Shown piece after piece: positions 35,863-43,841 of a stretch of DNA of 64,000 nucleotides. Each line of letters starts with the position of its first letter. Position 1 is the stretch's first letter. Source of the stretch: Vicinamibacterales bacterium (GTDB lineage Bacteria > Acidobacteriota > Vicinamibacteria > Vicinamibacterales > Fen-181); assembly GCA_036504215.1 (NCBI GenBank), contig DASXVO010000033.1:85652-149651 (forward strand). The letters run 5' to 3'. The position numbers and the translations under genes are program-made. Below the pieces are notes generated by a model that saw nothing but the letters and a program-made list of their open reading frames with translations, did not search any database and was not told where the DNA came from.

Positions 35863-37215
35863 TCACGCCTCAATCACCACGGCGTCGCCAACCGAACACA
35901 CGACGCCCGCGATGCTGGCGTGAATCCGGGCTCCGAGCGCACCGGCCGCCGGAGCCGCGACGAGATCACTCACCGAGACACGATCGCCCGGTCGAACAAC
36001 GGCCACGGCAGGGGCGCCGGCGTGCTGCTTGAGCGGCAGCACCACGCGGCGTGGTGCGACGGCGAGATCCTCGAGCGGCCCGACGTTGTCGAAGTCGGTC
36101 AGGCCGAGCCTCGACATCAGGCGGCGCATCGGCACACGCCGGTCCGCCGCCAGCGGATGCGGCACCACGGATTCTGCCGTTCCGGACCAGGACAGCCCTC
36201 TCTCACGTGCGACCGGCTTCGCCGCCGCGCACACGTTCTTGGGGTCGAGGTTCTCCGGGCACGAATAGAGGCTGCACAGGTTGCACTCGCAGCAGTAGAG
36301 CGTGCTCGCCACCATCGACGTCGGGCTCGGGGAGAATCCCAGTGACTGCATCGCCCGGTGCGGCTCGATCGGATGGCCCATGAGGTAGCGCGGGCAAAGG
36401 TCCGTGCAGAACCGACACTGGTCGCACGCAGACCGGCCGATTCGTGCGATTTGGCGCGGGGTCGCCCTGTAGCGGCCTATGAGTGGGTGCGCGGTGGGCA
36501 GGACGATGAGGCCGCCGAGGGTCTTGGTGACGACTTCATCGAGCCCGGAGGCGAGCCGGCCCATCATCACGCCTCCCATCAGCACGTCGAATTCAGCCAC
36601 GGTGGCCCCGCCAGCCCGCGCGAGGACCGCACCGATGCTCATCCCGACCGGGACGCGCAGGGTGACCGGCGCCCGAACCGCGCCGCCAACCGTCACGTAT
36701 TTGTGGGTGACCGGCTCATTCAGGCCGACGTTGACGAGCGTCTCGACATTGGCGACGACCGTGTCGACATCCTTGGGCAATCCGCCAGGCGGGATGACGC
36801 GACCGACAGCGTCGTAAACCAGCAGGAACTCGTCGCCGGCCGGGTAGCTGTCGCGAAGCGGCAGGATGCGCACACCCGACGGAAGCCTGGGCGCCAATCC
36901 GGACATCACGTCCGAGTACTTCTCCTTGATCCCGATGATCCCGATGCGAGCGCCGACCAGCCCCATCGCCGCCGAGAGCCCGCGCAGCATCGGTTCCGCG
37001 AGATGGGAGAGGAGCTCTCTGTCCTTGTGCAGCAGTGGCTCGCACTCGGCGCCATTGACGATCATCGTCGAGACGCGGGTCGCCAACTTGGCGGCGGTGG
37101 GAAATCCGCCGCCGCCGGCGCCGACGACGCCCAGTTCGGCGATACGTTCGAGCGACGTGGCCACGGGTGGAACTGGGGACGGCCCGCTGGATCTATTTGG
37201 CATCTCTATGACCAC
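35863..37215 (-). CDS. pduS: PduS/RnfC-like Fe-S flavoprotein oxidoreductase
   Basis: Protein of 450 residues of the PduS/RnfC family. A glycine-rich nucleotide site (GVVGAGGGGFPTAAKL) at ~29-44 is followed by the NADH/FMN-binding domain. Two 4Fe-4S motifs follow, with cysteines at 264, 267, 270, 274 and 308, 311, 314, 319, then a C-terminal biotinyl-like beta domain. In the Pdu system PduS transfers electrons from NADH for cobalamin reduction. No B12-dependent enzyme is encoded here, so the likely role is re-oxidising NADH made by the aldehyde dehydrogenase and passing electrons to the neighbouring BMC-T. It is divergent from ackA. Confidence 0.87.
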   Translation of the reverse strand: MVIEMPNRSSGPSPVPPVATSLERIAELGVVGAGGGGFPTAAKLATRVSTMIVNGAECEPLLHKDRELLSHLAEPMLRGLSAAMGLVGARIGIIGIKEKYSDVMSGLAPRLPSGVRILPLRDSYPAGDEFLLVYDAVGRVIPPGGLPKDVDTVVANVETLVNVGLNEPVTHKYVTVGGAVRAPVTLRVPVGMSIGAVLARAGGATVAEFDVLMGGVMMGRLASGLDEVVTKTLGGLIVLPTAHPLIGRYRATPRQIARIGRSACDQCRFCTDLCPRYLMGHPIEPHRAMQSLGFSPSPTSMVASTLYCCECNLCSLYSCPENLDPKNVCAAAKPVARERGLSWSGTAESVVPHPLAADRRVPMRRLMSRLGLTDFDNVGPLEDLAVAPRRVVLPLKQHAGAPAVAVVRPGDRVSVSDLVAAPAAGALGARIHASIAGVVCSVGDAVVIEA

Positions 37216-37245
37216 TTTCTATCATATTTGGTCATTGTTGTGACC
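37208..37245. promoter_or_regulatory. Three TGACC half-sites before pduS
   Basis: TGACC occurs at 37209-37213 and 37241-37245, and its complement GGTCA at 37230-37234. The last two form an inverted repeat with a six-base spacer; the first two extend to ATGACCA / TGGTCAT. They lie between the leftward promoter and the pduS start, where a bound repressor would block elongation. Confidence 0.5.
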
Positions 37246-37248
37246 GAT

Positions 37249-37278
37249 AGAATAGATAATCTGTTTGACATCTGTCAA
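37249..37278 (-). promoter_or_regulatory. Leftward sigma70-type promoter for pduS-BMC-T
   Basis: On the minus strand TTGACA (37278-37273) is followed after 18 bases by TATTCT (37254-37249). The -35 box is half of the palindrome TTGACA-TC-TGTCAA shared with the rightward promoter. Confidence 0.5.
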
Positions 37279-37400
37279 TCAGGTTCGTATCATCATGCCG
37301 ATCGCAGGTTGGGAACAGTGAACAGATAAGGAAATAACACGGTATCAGCCTCCATCGCTGGACGGCGCCAAAGACGTCATTATCTGTCACTATCTGTCAT
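37259..37400. promoter_or_regulatory. Five ATCTGT operator-like hexamers
   Basis: ATCTGT occurs at 37259, 37270, 37382 and 37392, and as its complement ACAGAT at 37322. The last two are part of a perfect tandem ten-base repeat, TATCTGTCAC TATCTGTCAT, directly before the ackA start. These are candidate sites for the DeoR protein encoded at the end of the operon. Confidence 0.5.
37265..37293 (+). promoter_or_regulatory. Rightward sigma70 promoter of the BMC operon
   Basis: TTGACA at 37265-37270, a 17-base spacer and TATCAT at 37288-37293 form a near-consensus promoter. Transcription would start near 37300, leaving a leader of about 105 bases that carries the ATCTGT repeats. The -35 box is embedded in the palindrome TTGACA-TC-TGTCAA (37265-37278). 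Confidence 0.7.
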
Positions 37401-37403
37401 TGC

Positions 37404-38570
37404 ATGAACATCCTGGTCGCCAACATCGGGAGCACATCGTTCAAGTACCGACTGTACGCGGTCGAGCGCGACAGCGTCCTCGCCCAGGGGCGGATTGAAC
37501 GCATTGGACAGCCCGGGAGCGCCTGTCCGGACTATGAGGCGGCCATCGAGCAGTGCGTCGCCGGGATCGCAGGCCAGGGCAAGCCGCTGCGACAGCTGGC
37601 CGAGCTGGCCGCCATCGGTTTCAAGGCCGTGCATGCGGGCCCGGTGAGCGGCGCGCGCCTCATCGATGCCGAGGTGCTGGCGGCCATGGACGAGTTCGCG
37701 TTCTTCGCGCCCGCGCACAATCCCCCTTACGTCGCCGCGATGCGGTCGTTCCAGCGGGCGCTCCCCGACGTGCCGCTCGTGGCAGTGTTCGAAACCGCGT
37801 TCTTCGACCGGCTCGACGAGGCCACCACCACCTATGCGGTCCCGCTGGGGTGGCGCGACGAGCTCGGCGTGCGCCGGTACGGATTCCACGGCGCCAGCCA
37901 TCGCGCCGCCAGCGAGCACACCCGCTCAACGCTCGGCGCGGGCCTCCGCCACATCTCCTGTCATCTCGGCGGCAGCTCGAGTGTGGCGGCCATTCGCGAT
38001 GGCGTCGCCATCGACACCAGCTTCGGCATCTCGCCGCAGTCGGGCCTGCCGCAGAACAATCGCTGCGGTGATCTCGACGTGTTCGCCGCCCTCTTCGTGA
38101 TGAAGAAGCGCGGTCTCGGTCCGGACGAGATGGCGCGGGTGCTCGCCACCGAGTCCGGGTTGGCCGGCCTCAGCGGCCTCAGCGGCGACATCCGCGATCT
38201 CGATGACGCCGCCGCGGGCGGCCACGCGCCTGCGCGGCTCGCGCTCGATGTGTTCGTGCACGCGGTCCGCCACTACGTGGGAGCCTTCCTCGTGGAGCTG
38301 GGCGGCGTCGATGTCGTGACCTTCTCCGGCGGGATCGGCGAGAACAGCCCGGCGATTCGCGCGGACGTCTGCGCCGGTCTCGCCGGGCTCGGCATCGCTC
38401 TCGACCACGGCCTCAACCAGGCGGCCCGCGGAGAGGCCAGGATTTCCTCGGCCGCCTCGCGTGTGGCCGTCCTCATCGTGCCGGCCGACGAAGAACGGAT
38501 CGTGGCGCGCGCCACCGCCGACGTCGTGGCGCGGAGGATCGGCGTGTCGGGAGGCAGGGATGGCCACTGA
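37404..38570 (+). CDS. ackA: Acetate/propionate-type kinase of the BMC operon
   Basis: Enzyme of 388 residues that makes ATP from an acyl phosphate, here presumably lactyl phosphate from PduL. The acetokinase signatures are NIGSTSFKYRLY (usually NCGSSSxKY) at the N-terminus, GFHGASHRAAS, GGSSSVAAIRDG and FSGGIGENS. No encapsulation peptide is evident, so it probably acts in the cytosol. The ATG at 37404 has no ribosome-binding site and follows the tandem TATCTGTCA repeats directly, which is unusual for the first gene of a large operon. Its end overlaps pduL by 11 bases. Confidence 0.92.
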   Translation: MNILVANIGSTSFKYRLYAVERDSVLAQGRIERIGQPGSACPDYEAAIEQCVAGIAGQGKPLRQLAELAAIGFKAVHAGPVSGARLIDAEVLAAMDEFAFFAPAHNPPYVAAMRSFQRALPDVPLVAVFETAFFDRLDEATTTYAVPLGWRDELGVRRYGFHGASHRAASEHTRSTLGAGLRHISCHLGGSSSVAAIRDGVAIDTSFGISPQSGLPQNNRCGDLDVFAALFVMKKRGLGPDEMARVLATESGLAGLSGLSGDIRDLDDAAAGGHAPARLALDVFVHAVRHYVGAFLVELGGVDVVTFSGGIGENSPAIRADVCAGLAGLGIALDHGLNQAARGEARISSAASRVAVLIVPADEERIVARATADVVARRIGVSGGRDGH

Positions 38571-39252
38571 AAACTGCGTGGCATTCAGCCGCGCGCTCAT
38601 CGAAGACATCGTGCGCCAGGTGGCCGCATCCAGGTTCGGCCCCGGCGGCCAGAGCGGCCCGAATCCGCTCGTCGTGCATCCATCGGCCCGGCACATGCAC
38701 GTGAGCCGGGAGGACCTCGATGCGCTCTTCGGCCCTGGCTACGAGCTGACGCCGGATCGGCCGCTGTACCAGGAGGGGAACTTCGCCGCGAAGGAAACGG
38801 TGACGCTCGTCGGTCGCCGCGGCCGCGTGATCGCGAACCTGCGCATCCTGGGGCCGCTTCGCACGCGGTCGCAGATCGAGCTGGCGTTCTCCGACGCGAT
38901 CGGCCTCGGCCTCGAGGATGTGCCGCTCCGTTTGTCGGGCGACATCGCCGGCACACCCGGCGCGTACGTCATCGGGCCGGCGGGCATGGTCCACCTCCGC
39001 GAGGGCGTGATTCGGGCGGCCATTCACGTGCACATGAATCCCGCCGACGCCGACCACTTCGGGGTGAAGCACGGCGACGTCATGGCGCTTCGGGTCGGCG
39101 GCGATGCCGGGATCGTCTTCGGCCGCGTACACGTTCGCATCGATCGCAACGCGCGGCTCAACGTGCACATGGACACCGATGAGGCCAATGCGTGCGCGTT
39201 GCACCAGGCCAGGGAGTTCGAACTCATCAGCGAGAAAGGGGGCGAGCGATGA
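38560..39252 (+). CDS. pduL: Phosphotransacylase PduL
   Basis: BMC-associated phosphate acyltransferase of 230 residues that converts an acyl-CoA to the acyl phosphate and recycles CoA inside the compartment. The zinc-site motifs are visible: [10 protein letters not shown] near residues 40-49 and [16 protein letters not shown] further on, with the core [20 protein letters not shown]. Residues ~9-22 ([14 protein letters not shown]) form an amphipathic helix typical of an encapsulation peptide. The start at 38560 has a GGGAGGCAGGG purine tract and overlaps ackA. The stop overlaps the next start as ATGA. Confidence 0.93.
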   Translation: MATENCVAFSRALIEDIVRQVAASRFGPGGQSGPNPLVVHPSARHMHVSREDLDALFGPGYELTPDRPLYQEGNFAAKETVTLVGRRGRVIANLRILGPLRTRSQIELAFSDAIGLGLEDVPLRLSGDIAGTPGAYVIGPAGMVHLREGVIRAAIHVHMNPADADHFGVKHGDVMALRVGGDAGIVFGRVHVRIDRNARLNVHMDTDEANACALHQAREFELISEKGGER

Positions 39253-39584
39253 AATCGGATCAACAGGAACAGGGGCGGGCGACGAAGCCGGCGCTCGGGA
39301 TGATTGAGACACGGGGGTTGGTGGCGCTCTTCGAAGCCGTCGACGCGATGCTGAAGGCGGCCAACGTGACCTTCACGACCTGGGAGCCGGTGGGCTCGGG
39401 TCTGGTCACGGCGTTTGTCGAGGGCGAGGTCGCAGCGGTCAAGGCCGCGACCGACGCCGGCGCCGATGCCGCGAAGCGGCTCGGAGAGGTTGTGAGCGTC
39501 GTGGTGATTCCGCGCCCGCACGACGACTTGAACGGACTCATCGGCACACTCGGGCCCAAGCCTGCCGCAGGCAGCGTGGCGTAG
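39249..39584 (+). CDS. BMC-H shell protein 1
   Basis: Hexameric shell protein of 111 residues with a single BMC domain ([20 protein letters not shown], then [19 protein letters not shown]). It carries an extra, charged ~15-residue N-terminal extension not found in the two following paralogues. The pore loop reads VGSGL. Start is at the ATGA overlap with pduL. It forms, with the next two genes, a set of three BMC-H paralogues. Confidence 0.93.
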   Translation: MKSDQQEQGRATKPALGMIETRGLVALFEAVDAMLKAANVTFTTWEPVGSGLVTAFVEGEVAAVKAATDAGADAAKRLGEVVSVVVIPRPHDDLNGLIGTLGPKPAAGSVA

Positions 39585-39610
39585 ACGCGGGTTCTCAAGG
39601 GAGCTGGATC

Positions 39611-39880
39611 ATGGTGGAAGCACTCGGATTGATCGAAACCAAGGGGCTCGTCGGCCTGGTGGAAGCCACCGACGCGATGTGCAAGGCGGCCAACGTCAGG
39701 CTCACGCGGACGATGCAGATCGGCGGCGGGTACGTGACGGCGGTCGTGCGCGGGGATGTGGGCAGTGTCCGGGCGGCCGTTGACGCCGGCGCCGCCGCAG
39801 CCAAGTCGGTCGGTGAGCTGGTGGCCTTCCATGTCATCACTCGCCCGCACGATGGCCTCGTGGACGGCATGCTCTCGTAG
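39611..39880 (+). CDS. BMC-H shell protein 2
   Basis: Shell protein of 89 residues with one BMC domain ([20 protein letters not shown], then [19 protein letters not shown]). Its pore loop reads IGGGY where the two paralogues have VGSGL, so the pore-lining serine is replaced by glycine and a tyrosine follows. This suggests a different permeability. GGGAG precedes the ATG. Confidence 0.93.
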   Translation: MVEALGLIETKGLVGLVEATDAMCKAANVRLTRTMQIGGGYVTAVVRGDVGSVRAAVDAGAAAAKSVGELVAFHVITRPHDGLVDGMLS

Positions 39881-39896
39881 ACGCCGGGAGGGCGAG

Positions 39897-40169
39897 ATGG
39901 CACAGATGGCAATTGGCATGATCGAAACGCACGGACTCACGGCATTGATCCAGGGCGCCGACGCGGCGCTCAAGGCCGCCGATGTCACCTTCAGGGGGTG
40001 GAAGAAGGTGGGCAGCGGGTTGTGCACGGTGTTCTTCGCCGGAGACGTGGCGGCGGTGAAGGCCGCCGTCGATGCCGGCGCCGTGGCGGCGCGGACCGTT
40101 GGCGAAGTCGTCAGCGTCCACGTCATTGCGCGTCCGCACGACGATGCGATGGCGACCTTGCCGGGCTAG
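39897..40169 (+). CDS. BMC-H shell protein 3
   Basis: Shell protein of 90 residues with one BMC domain ([20 protein letters not shown], then [19 protein letters not shown]). The pore loop is VGSGL, followed by a cysteine two residues later (GLCTVFF) that neither paralogue has. The ATG at 39897 has a GGGAGGGCGAG tract upstream; the longer frame starting at 39756 lies inside the previous gene. Confidence 0.93.
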   Translation: MAQMAIGMIETHGLTALIQGADAALKAADVTFRGWKKVGSGLCTVFFAGDVAAVKAAVDAGAVAARTVGEVVSVHVIARPHDDAMATLPG

Positions 40170-40256
40170 CCGGCCGCTGACCGCGCGTGCTGGAGGGGGG
40201 CGGCGAGGCCTCGCCTGGCAGGTTCCGCGCGGCTCATCCGTCGAAAGGAAGGGACC

Positions 40257-40556
40257 ATGTTTCTTGCGAAGGTCGTCGGCAGCGTCGTGGCGACGCAGAA
40301 GCACGCGAAATTCCAGGGCATGAAACTGCTGCTCGTTCAGCCCTACGTCGCCAAGGGCGGCGTCGTGAGCGAGTCCGGCAGTTCCGTCGTCGCGGTCGAC
40401 AGCGTTGGCGCCGGGCTGGGGACGTTCGTCCTCTTCACGCAGGGAAGTTCTGCGCGCCTCACACCGGCCACCAAGGACAGCCCGACCGACGCCGTCATCG
40501 TCGGCATCGTCGACACGATCGAGATGGGCGGCGCGAAGGTGGAGATGCCGCAATGA
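40257..40556 (+). CDS. BMC-P (EutN/CcmL) pentamer protein 1
   Basis: Vertex protein of 99 residues with the EutN/CcmL fold: MFLAKVVGSVVATQKHAKFQ, then VDSVGAGLGTFVLFTQGSSA and VIVGIVDTIEM. Pentamers of this family cap the corners of icosahedral compartments. AGGAAGGGACC precedes the ATG. Its stop overlaps the start of the aldehyde dehydrogenase. Confidence 0.93.
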   Translation: MFLAKVVGSVVATQKHAKFQGMKLLLVQPYVAKGGVVSESGSSVVAVDSVGAGLGTFVLFTQGSSARLTPATKDSPTDAVIVGIVDTIEMGGAKVEMPQ

Positions 40557-42061
40557 TCGACCGGGATCGCGTGGTGGCGGAAATCGCCCAGGAGGTCGTG
40601 GCGCGGCTGTTCGCGCACGCCGGCACCACGCCGGACAACGGCGCACGGACCGCGTCAGCCCGGGCCGGCGCTGCGCCCGGAGGCGCCACTCGGCCTGCCG
40701 TCGCGCCATCCTCGTCGAAACGGGCGGCCATCGGCCACGGCGTCTTCGCCACCGTCGATGAAGCCGTGAGGGCCGCGGCCTCCGCGCAGTCGCGCGTCGC
40801 GGAAATGAGCCTCGGGGATCGCGGGCGCATGATTGCCGTCATCCGACGGCTGTGCGAAGAGCACGCAGAGGATCTCGGCCGGATGGAACTGGCCGAAACG
40901 CGCATCGGCCGGCTCGATCACAAGATCGCCAAACTCAAGGCGATGCGCTACGTGCTTGGCGTCGAGGTGATGCGAAGCGAGGCGCGCAGCGACCAATCCG
41001 GCCTGTGCCTGATCGAGCGGGCGCCGTGGGGTGTGATCGGCATGGTCCTGCCCGCGACACACTCGGTGCCCACGATGGTCAGCAACGCGATCAACATCCT
41101 GGCCGCCGGCAACACCGCCGTGTTCAGCCCGCACCCCGCGGGCGCGGCCGTGGCCGCGTACGCGCTGGCCATGTTCAATCGCGAGATCGAGCGCGAGGTC
41201 GGCGTCGTCAACGTCATCACGACCGTCGTCGAGCCGAGCATCCAGTCGGCTGAGGAGATCTTCCGCCACCCGACCGTCGCGCTCTTGTGCGTGACCGGTG
41301 GCCCTGCTGTCGTCAAGGCCGCTGCGCAGTCCGGCAAACGGGTCATCGCGGGAGGACCGGGGAACCCGCCTGTGGTGGTCGACGACACGGCCGATCTCGA
41401 CCTCGCCGCCCGATCGATCATCACGGGTGCGGCTTTTGACAACAACCTGCTGTGCATCGGCGAGAAGGAGGTCTTCGTCCTCGAGGCGGTCGCCGACCAG
41501 TTCGCGGACGCTCTGCGGCGGGCCGGGGCCGTGCAACTGGACGGACGTGCGATCGCGAAGCTCACTGAAGCAGCGTTCGCGTTCGACGGCCCGGGGAAGG
41601 GCTGCGGCCGTGCGCACGTGAAGCGCGACCTGCTCGGCCAGGATGCAAGCGTGCTGGCCGCGGCCGCGGGCGTCCATGTCCCCCCGGGGACAGACCTGCT
41701 GTTCGGCGAGACCGGGGAAGCGCATCCCTTCGTGCAGGAAGAGCAGATGATGCCGTTCCTGCCGGTCGTGCGCACGCCCTGTATCGACGCGGCGATCGCG
41801 GCCGCGCTGGCCGCCGAGCACGGCTACCGCCACACCGCGGTCATCCACTCGCGCAACGTCGAACATGCGACGCGGATGGCGCGCGCACTCAATACGACGT
41901 TGTTCGTGCAGAACGCGCCTTCCACCGCGGCGCTCGGCGTCGACGGCCCCGGGTACTTCAGTCACACGATCGCCACACCGACCGGCGAGGGCGTCACGAC
42001 GCCGATGACGTTCACCCGGGAACGCCAATTCACGATCGGTGGCGCACTGCGCGTCGTCTGA
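40553..42061 (+). CDS. CoA-acylating aldehyde dehydrogenase (PduP-like)
   Basis: Compartment enzyme of 502 residues oxidising an aldehyde, here predicted lactaldehyde, to the acyl-CoA with NAD+. The catalytic cysteine is C301 in AAFDNNLLCIGEKE; the Rossmann region shows APWGVIGMVLPATHSVPT and GGPGNPPVVVDDTADLD. The first ~22 residues (MIDRDRVVAEIAQEVVARLF) form an amphipathic encapsulation helix, followed by an Ala/Pro/Gly-rich linker to about residue 58. It starts as ATGA on the BMC-P stop. PduP and EutE are the closest named relatives; substrate is inferred from the aldolase and rhamnose genes. Confidence 0.92.
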   Translation: MIDRDRVVAEIAQEVVARLFAHAGTTPDNGARTASARAGAAPGGATRPAVAPSSSKRAAIGHGVFATVDEAVRAAASAQSRVAEMSLGDRGRMIAVIRRLCEEHAEDLGRMELAETRIGRLDHKIAKLKAMRYVLGVEVMRSEARSDQSGLCLIERAPWGVIGMVLPATHSVPTMVSNAINILAAGNTAVFSPHPAGAAVAAYALAMFNREIEREVGVVNVITTVVEPSIQSAEEIFRHPTVALLCVTGGPAVVKAAAQSGKRVIAGGPGNPPVVVDDTADLDLAARSIITGAAFDNNLLCIGEKEVFVLEAVADQFADALRRAGAVQLDGRAIAKLTEAAFAFDGPGKGCGRAHVKRDLLGQDASVLAAAAGVHVPPGTDLLFGETGEAHPFVQEEQMMPFLPVVRTPCIDAAIAAALAAEHGYRHTAVIHSRNVEHATRMARALNTTLFVQNAPSTAALGVDGPGYFSHTIATPTGEGVTTPMTFTRERQFTIGGALRVV

Positions 42062-42070
42062 CGAGGAGAT

Positions 42071-42361
42071 ATGTTCCTGGCGCGCATCGACGGAGTGCTG
42101 ACGCCCAGCCGCAAGCACGCGGCCCTCGCCGCCGTGCGCTTCCTAATCGCCCAACGGGTGGAGGCTGACGGCCGAACGAGCGGCGAACCGCTGGTCGTGC
42201 TGGATCGGTTGGGCGCCGGGCGGGGATCGACCGTGCTCGTGTCAACCGACGGCAACGTGGCCCGCGAGTGGCTGGGCAGGAACGTGCCCGCCCGACTCGT
42301 GGTGGTGGGTCTCGTGGACCACGTGCACGCGCCGGGCCAACCGGGCGGCGGTGCGCGGTGA
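42071..42361 (+). CDS. BMC-P (EutN/CcmL) pentamer protein 2
   Basis: Vertex protein of 96 residues (MFLARIDGVLTPSRKHAALA, then LVVLDRLGAGRGSTVLVSTD, then LVVVGLVDHVH). Its GAGxGSTVL core matches EutN/CcmL. GAGGAGAT stands directly before the ATG. The C-terminal Pro/Gly tail differs from protein 1. Its TGA overlaps the GTG of the next gene. Confidence 0.92.
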   Translation: MFLARIDGVLTPSRKHAALAAVRFLIAQRVEADGRTSGEPLVVLDRLGAGRGSTVLVSTDGNVAREWLGRNVPARLVVVGLVDHVHAPGQPGGGAR

Positions 42362-42681
42362 GGCTCGGAATCGTGCGCGGCCACGTGGTGTTGTGCCTCG
42401 CCGCCCCGGGACTCGCAGGAACGACGCTCCTGCTCGTCGAGCCGGTGACCGCGGAGAATCTCGAGGCGCGAAACGGCGAGGGTGGCGGGCGTTCCGTGGT
42501 CGTGGCCGATCGCCTCTCGCCCGGCGAGGGGGAACTCATTGGAATCGTGGAGGGCGCCGAAGCCACCAACGCCTACTATCCGGGAACGGCGCCGGTGGAC
42601 GCCTACTGCGCGCTGGTGGTCCGCGACTACGAGTTCAAGCCCCCGCCGGCGGACTGGAAGCAGGGAACGGAAGGACACTGA
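42358..42681 (+). CDS. BMC-P (EutN/CcmL) pentamer protein 3
   Basis: Third vertex-type protein, 107 residues, starting with GTG in a GTGA overlap. It has the EutN/CcmL outline (RLGIVRGHVVLCLAAPGLAG, then VVVADRLSPGEGELIGIVEG). It is more diverged: the usual GAGxGxxVL loop is replaced by SPGEGELI, and it has a longer C-terminus (YCALVVRDYEFKPPPADW). It may occupy specialised vertices or have a different role. Its TGA overlaps the aldolase ATG. Confidence 0.85.
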   Translation: MRLGIVRGHVVLCLAAPGLAGTTLLLVEPVTAENLEARNGEGGGRSVVVADRLSPGEGELIGIVEGAEATNAYYPGTAPVDAYCALVVRDYEFKPPPADWKQGTEGH

Positions 42682-43841
42682 TGGAACCGATGGATCTGAC
42701 GGCGTACGGCGTCATCGCGATGAAGGACGTCGACACGGCCGTGCGCGAGGGGGCCACCGAGATCCTGACGCGCGAGCGGGTCGTCTTGACGCCTTCGGCG
42801 CGGGAAGCCGTGCTAAGGCACGGCATCGTGCTGCGCGCGGTCGATCACGATGCCTCGTCTGGCGTGCGCGCGCGACGAACACGATCGGGTGCACCGGCAG
42901 GCGCCGCAACCGATGCCGCCGTGCCCACCGTGCTTCCCGCCGCTCCGGCCGAACTCTCGACGCGGCCTCCCGTCAGCCGGGCCGTCCGCGACCTGTTCAA
43001 TTCGCCGGAAGCCGTTGCCATCAAGGACGAGATCGTGACGACGGGACAGAAGCTGTGGCGCCGGCAGTTCGTGGACGGCAACGGCGGCAACATCTCGTAT
43101 CGCCTCGGGCCAAACGAAGTCATCTGTACGCCGACGCTGCTCAGCAAGGCCGACCTGCGCCCCGAGGACTTGTGCCTGGTGGACCTCGACGGCAACGAAC
43201 TCATCGGCATCCGCGCCCGGACCAGTGAGATCTTCCTCCACCTCGCAATCTACAAGGCCCAGCCGAAGGCCAAGGCCGTCGTCCATTGCCACCCTCCGCA
43301 CGCGACGGCCTATGCGGTGATCGGCCGGGTGCCGCCCTCGGCGGTGATTCCCGAGTTCGACGTGTTCGTGGGACGCGTGGCCTACGCGCCGTACGAAACG
43401 CCCGGGACCAAGAAGTTCGCGCAGACGGTCCTGCCCTTCGTGCAGAACTACAACACCGTCCTGCTCGGCAACCATGGCATCGTCTGCTGGGCCGACACGG
43501 TGACGCACGCCGAGTGGTACGCCGAAGTTCTGGAGACCTATTGCTGGACGCTGACGATCGCGTCGCAGCTCGGTGTGCCTTTCTCGAGGATTCCCGCGGA
43601 GAAGGAAGCCGACCTCCTCGAACTCAAGCAGCGCCTGGGGCTTCCCGATCCGAGGTTCAATCCGGAAGCGTGCCGGCTCCGAGAGATGGCCGCCGAGGAG
43701 CCGGGCGCCATCGTGGTTGCGCCTCCGCCGGGCTGTGTCTACGATGAGAGACCGCCGGACGAGATGGATCTCGACGCGATCGTGCGCGACGTGACCGAGG
43801 CGGTGGTCACCATACTCGAACGACGAGGCTTCAAGACATGA
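42681..43841 (+). CDS. Class II aldolase of the BMC (rhamnulose/fuculose-1-phosphate type)
   Basis: Enzyme of 386 residues that cleaves a ketose 1-phosphate to DHAP and L-lactaldehyde. Its catalytic domain (~100-330) has the zinc-site blocks DGNGGNISYRL, VVHCHPPHATAYAV and GNHGIVCWADT; the histidines of HCH and NHG are present. Two additions stand out. An N-terminal ~90-residue module ends in VLTPSAREAVLRHGIVLR and an Ala-rich linker. A C-terminal amphipathic helix (MDLDAIVRDVTEAVVTILER) looks like an encapsulation peptide. Rhamnulose 1-phosphate is the likely substrate from context; fuculose 1-phosphate remains possible. Confidence 0.9.
   Translation: MEPMDLTAYGVIAMKDVDTAVREGATEILTRERVVLTPSAREAVLRHGIVLRAVDHDASSGVRARRTRSGAPAGAATDAAVPTVLPAAPAELSTRPPVSRAVRDLFNSPEAVAIKDEIVTTGQKLWRRQFVDGNGGNISYRLGPNEVICTPTLLSKADLRPEDLCLVDLDGNELIGIRARTSEIFLHLAIYKAQPKAKAVVHCHPPHATAYAVIGRVPPSAVIPEFDVFVGRVAYAPYETPGTKKFAQTVLPFVQNYNTVLLGNHGIVCWADTVTHAEWYAEVLETYCWTLTIASQLGVPFSRIPAEKEADLLELKQRLGLPDPRFNPEACRLREMAAEEPGAIVVAPPPGCVYDERPPDEMDLDAIVRDVTEAVVTILERRGFKT

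Noticed and set aside
35863..37215. PduS as a cobalamin reductase
   Set aside because: The family could do this, but there is no diol dehydratase, reactivase or adenosyltransferase gene in the locus, so I favour NADH re-oxidation.
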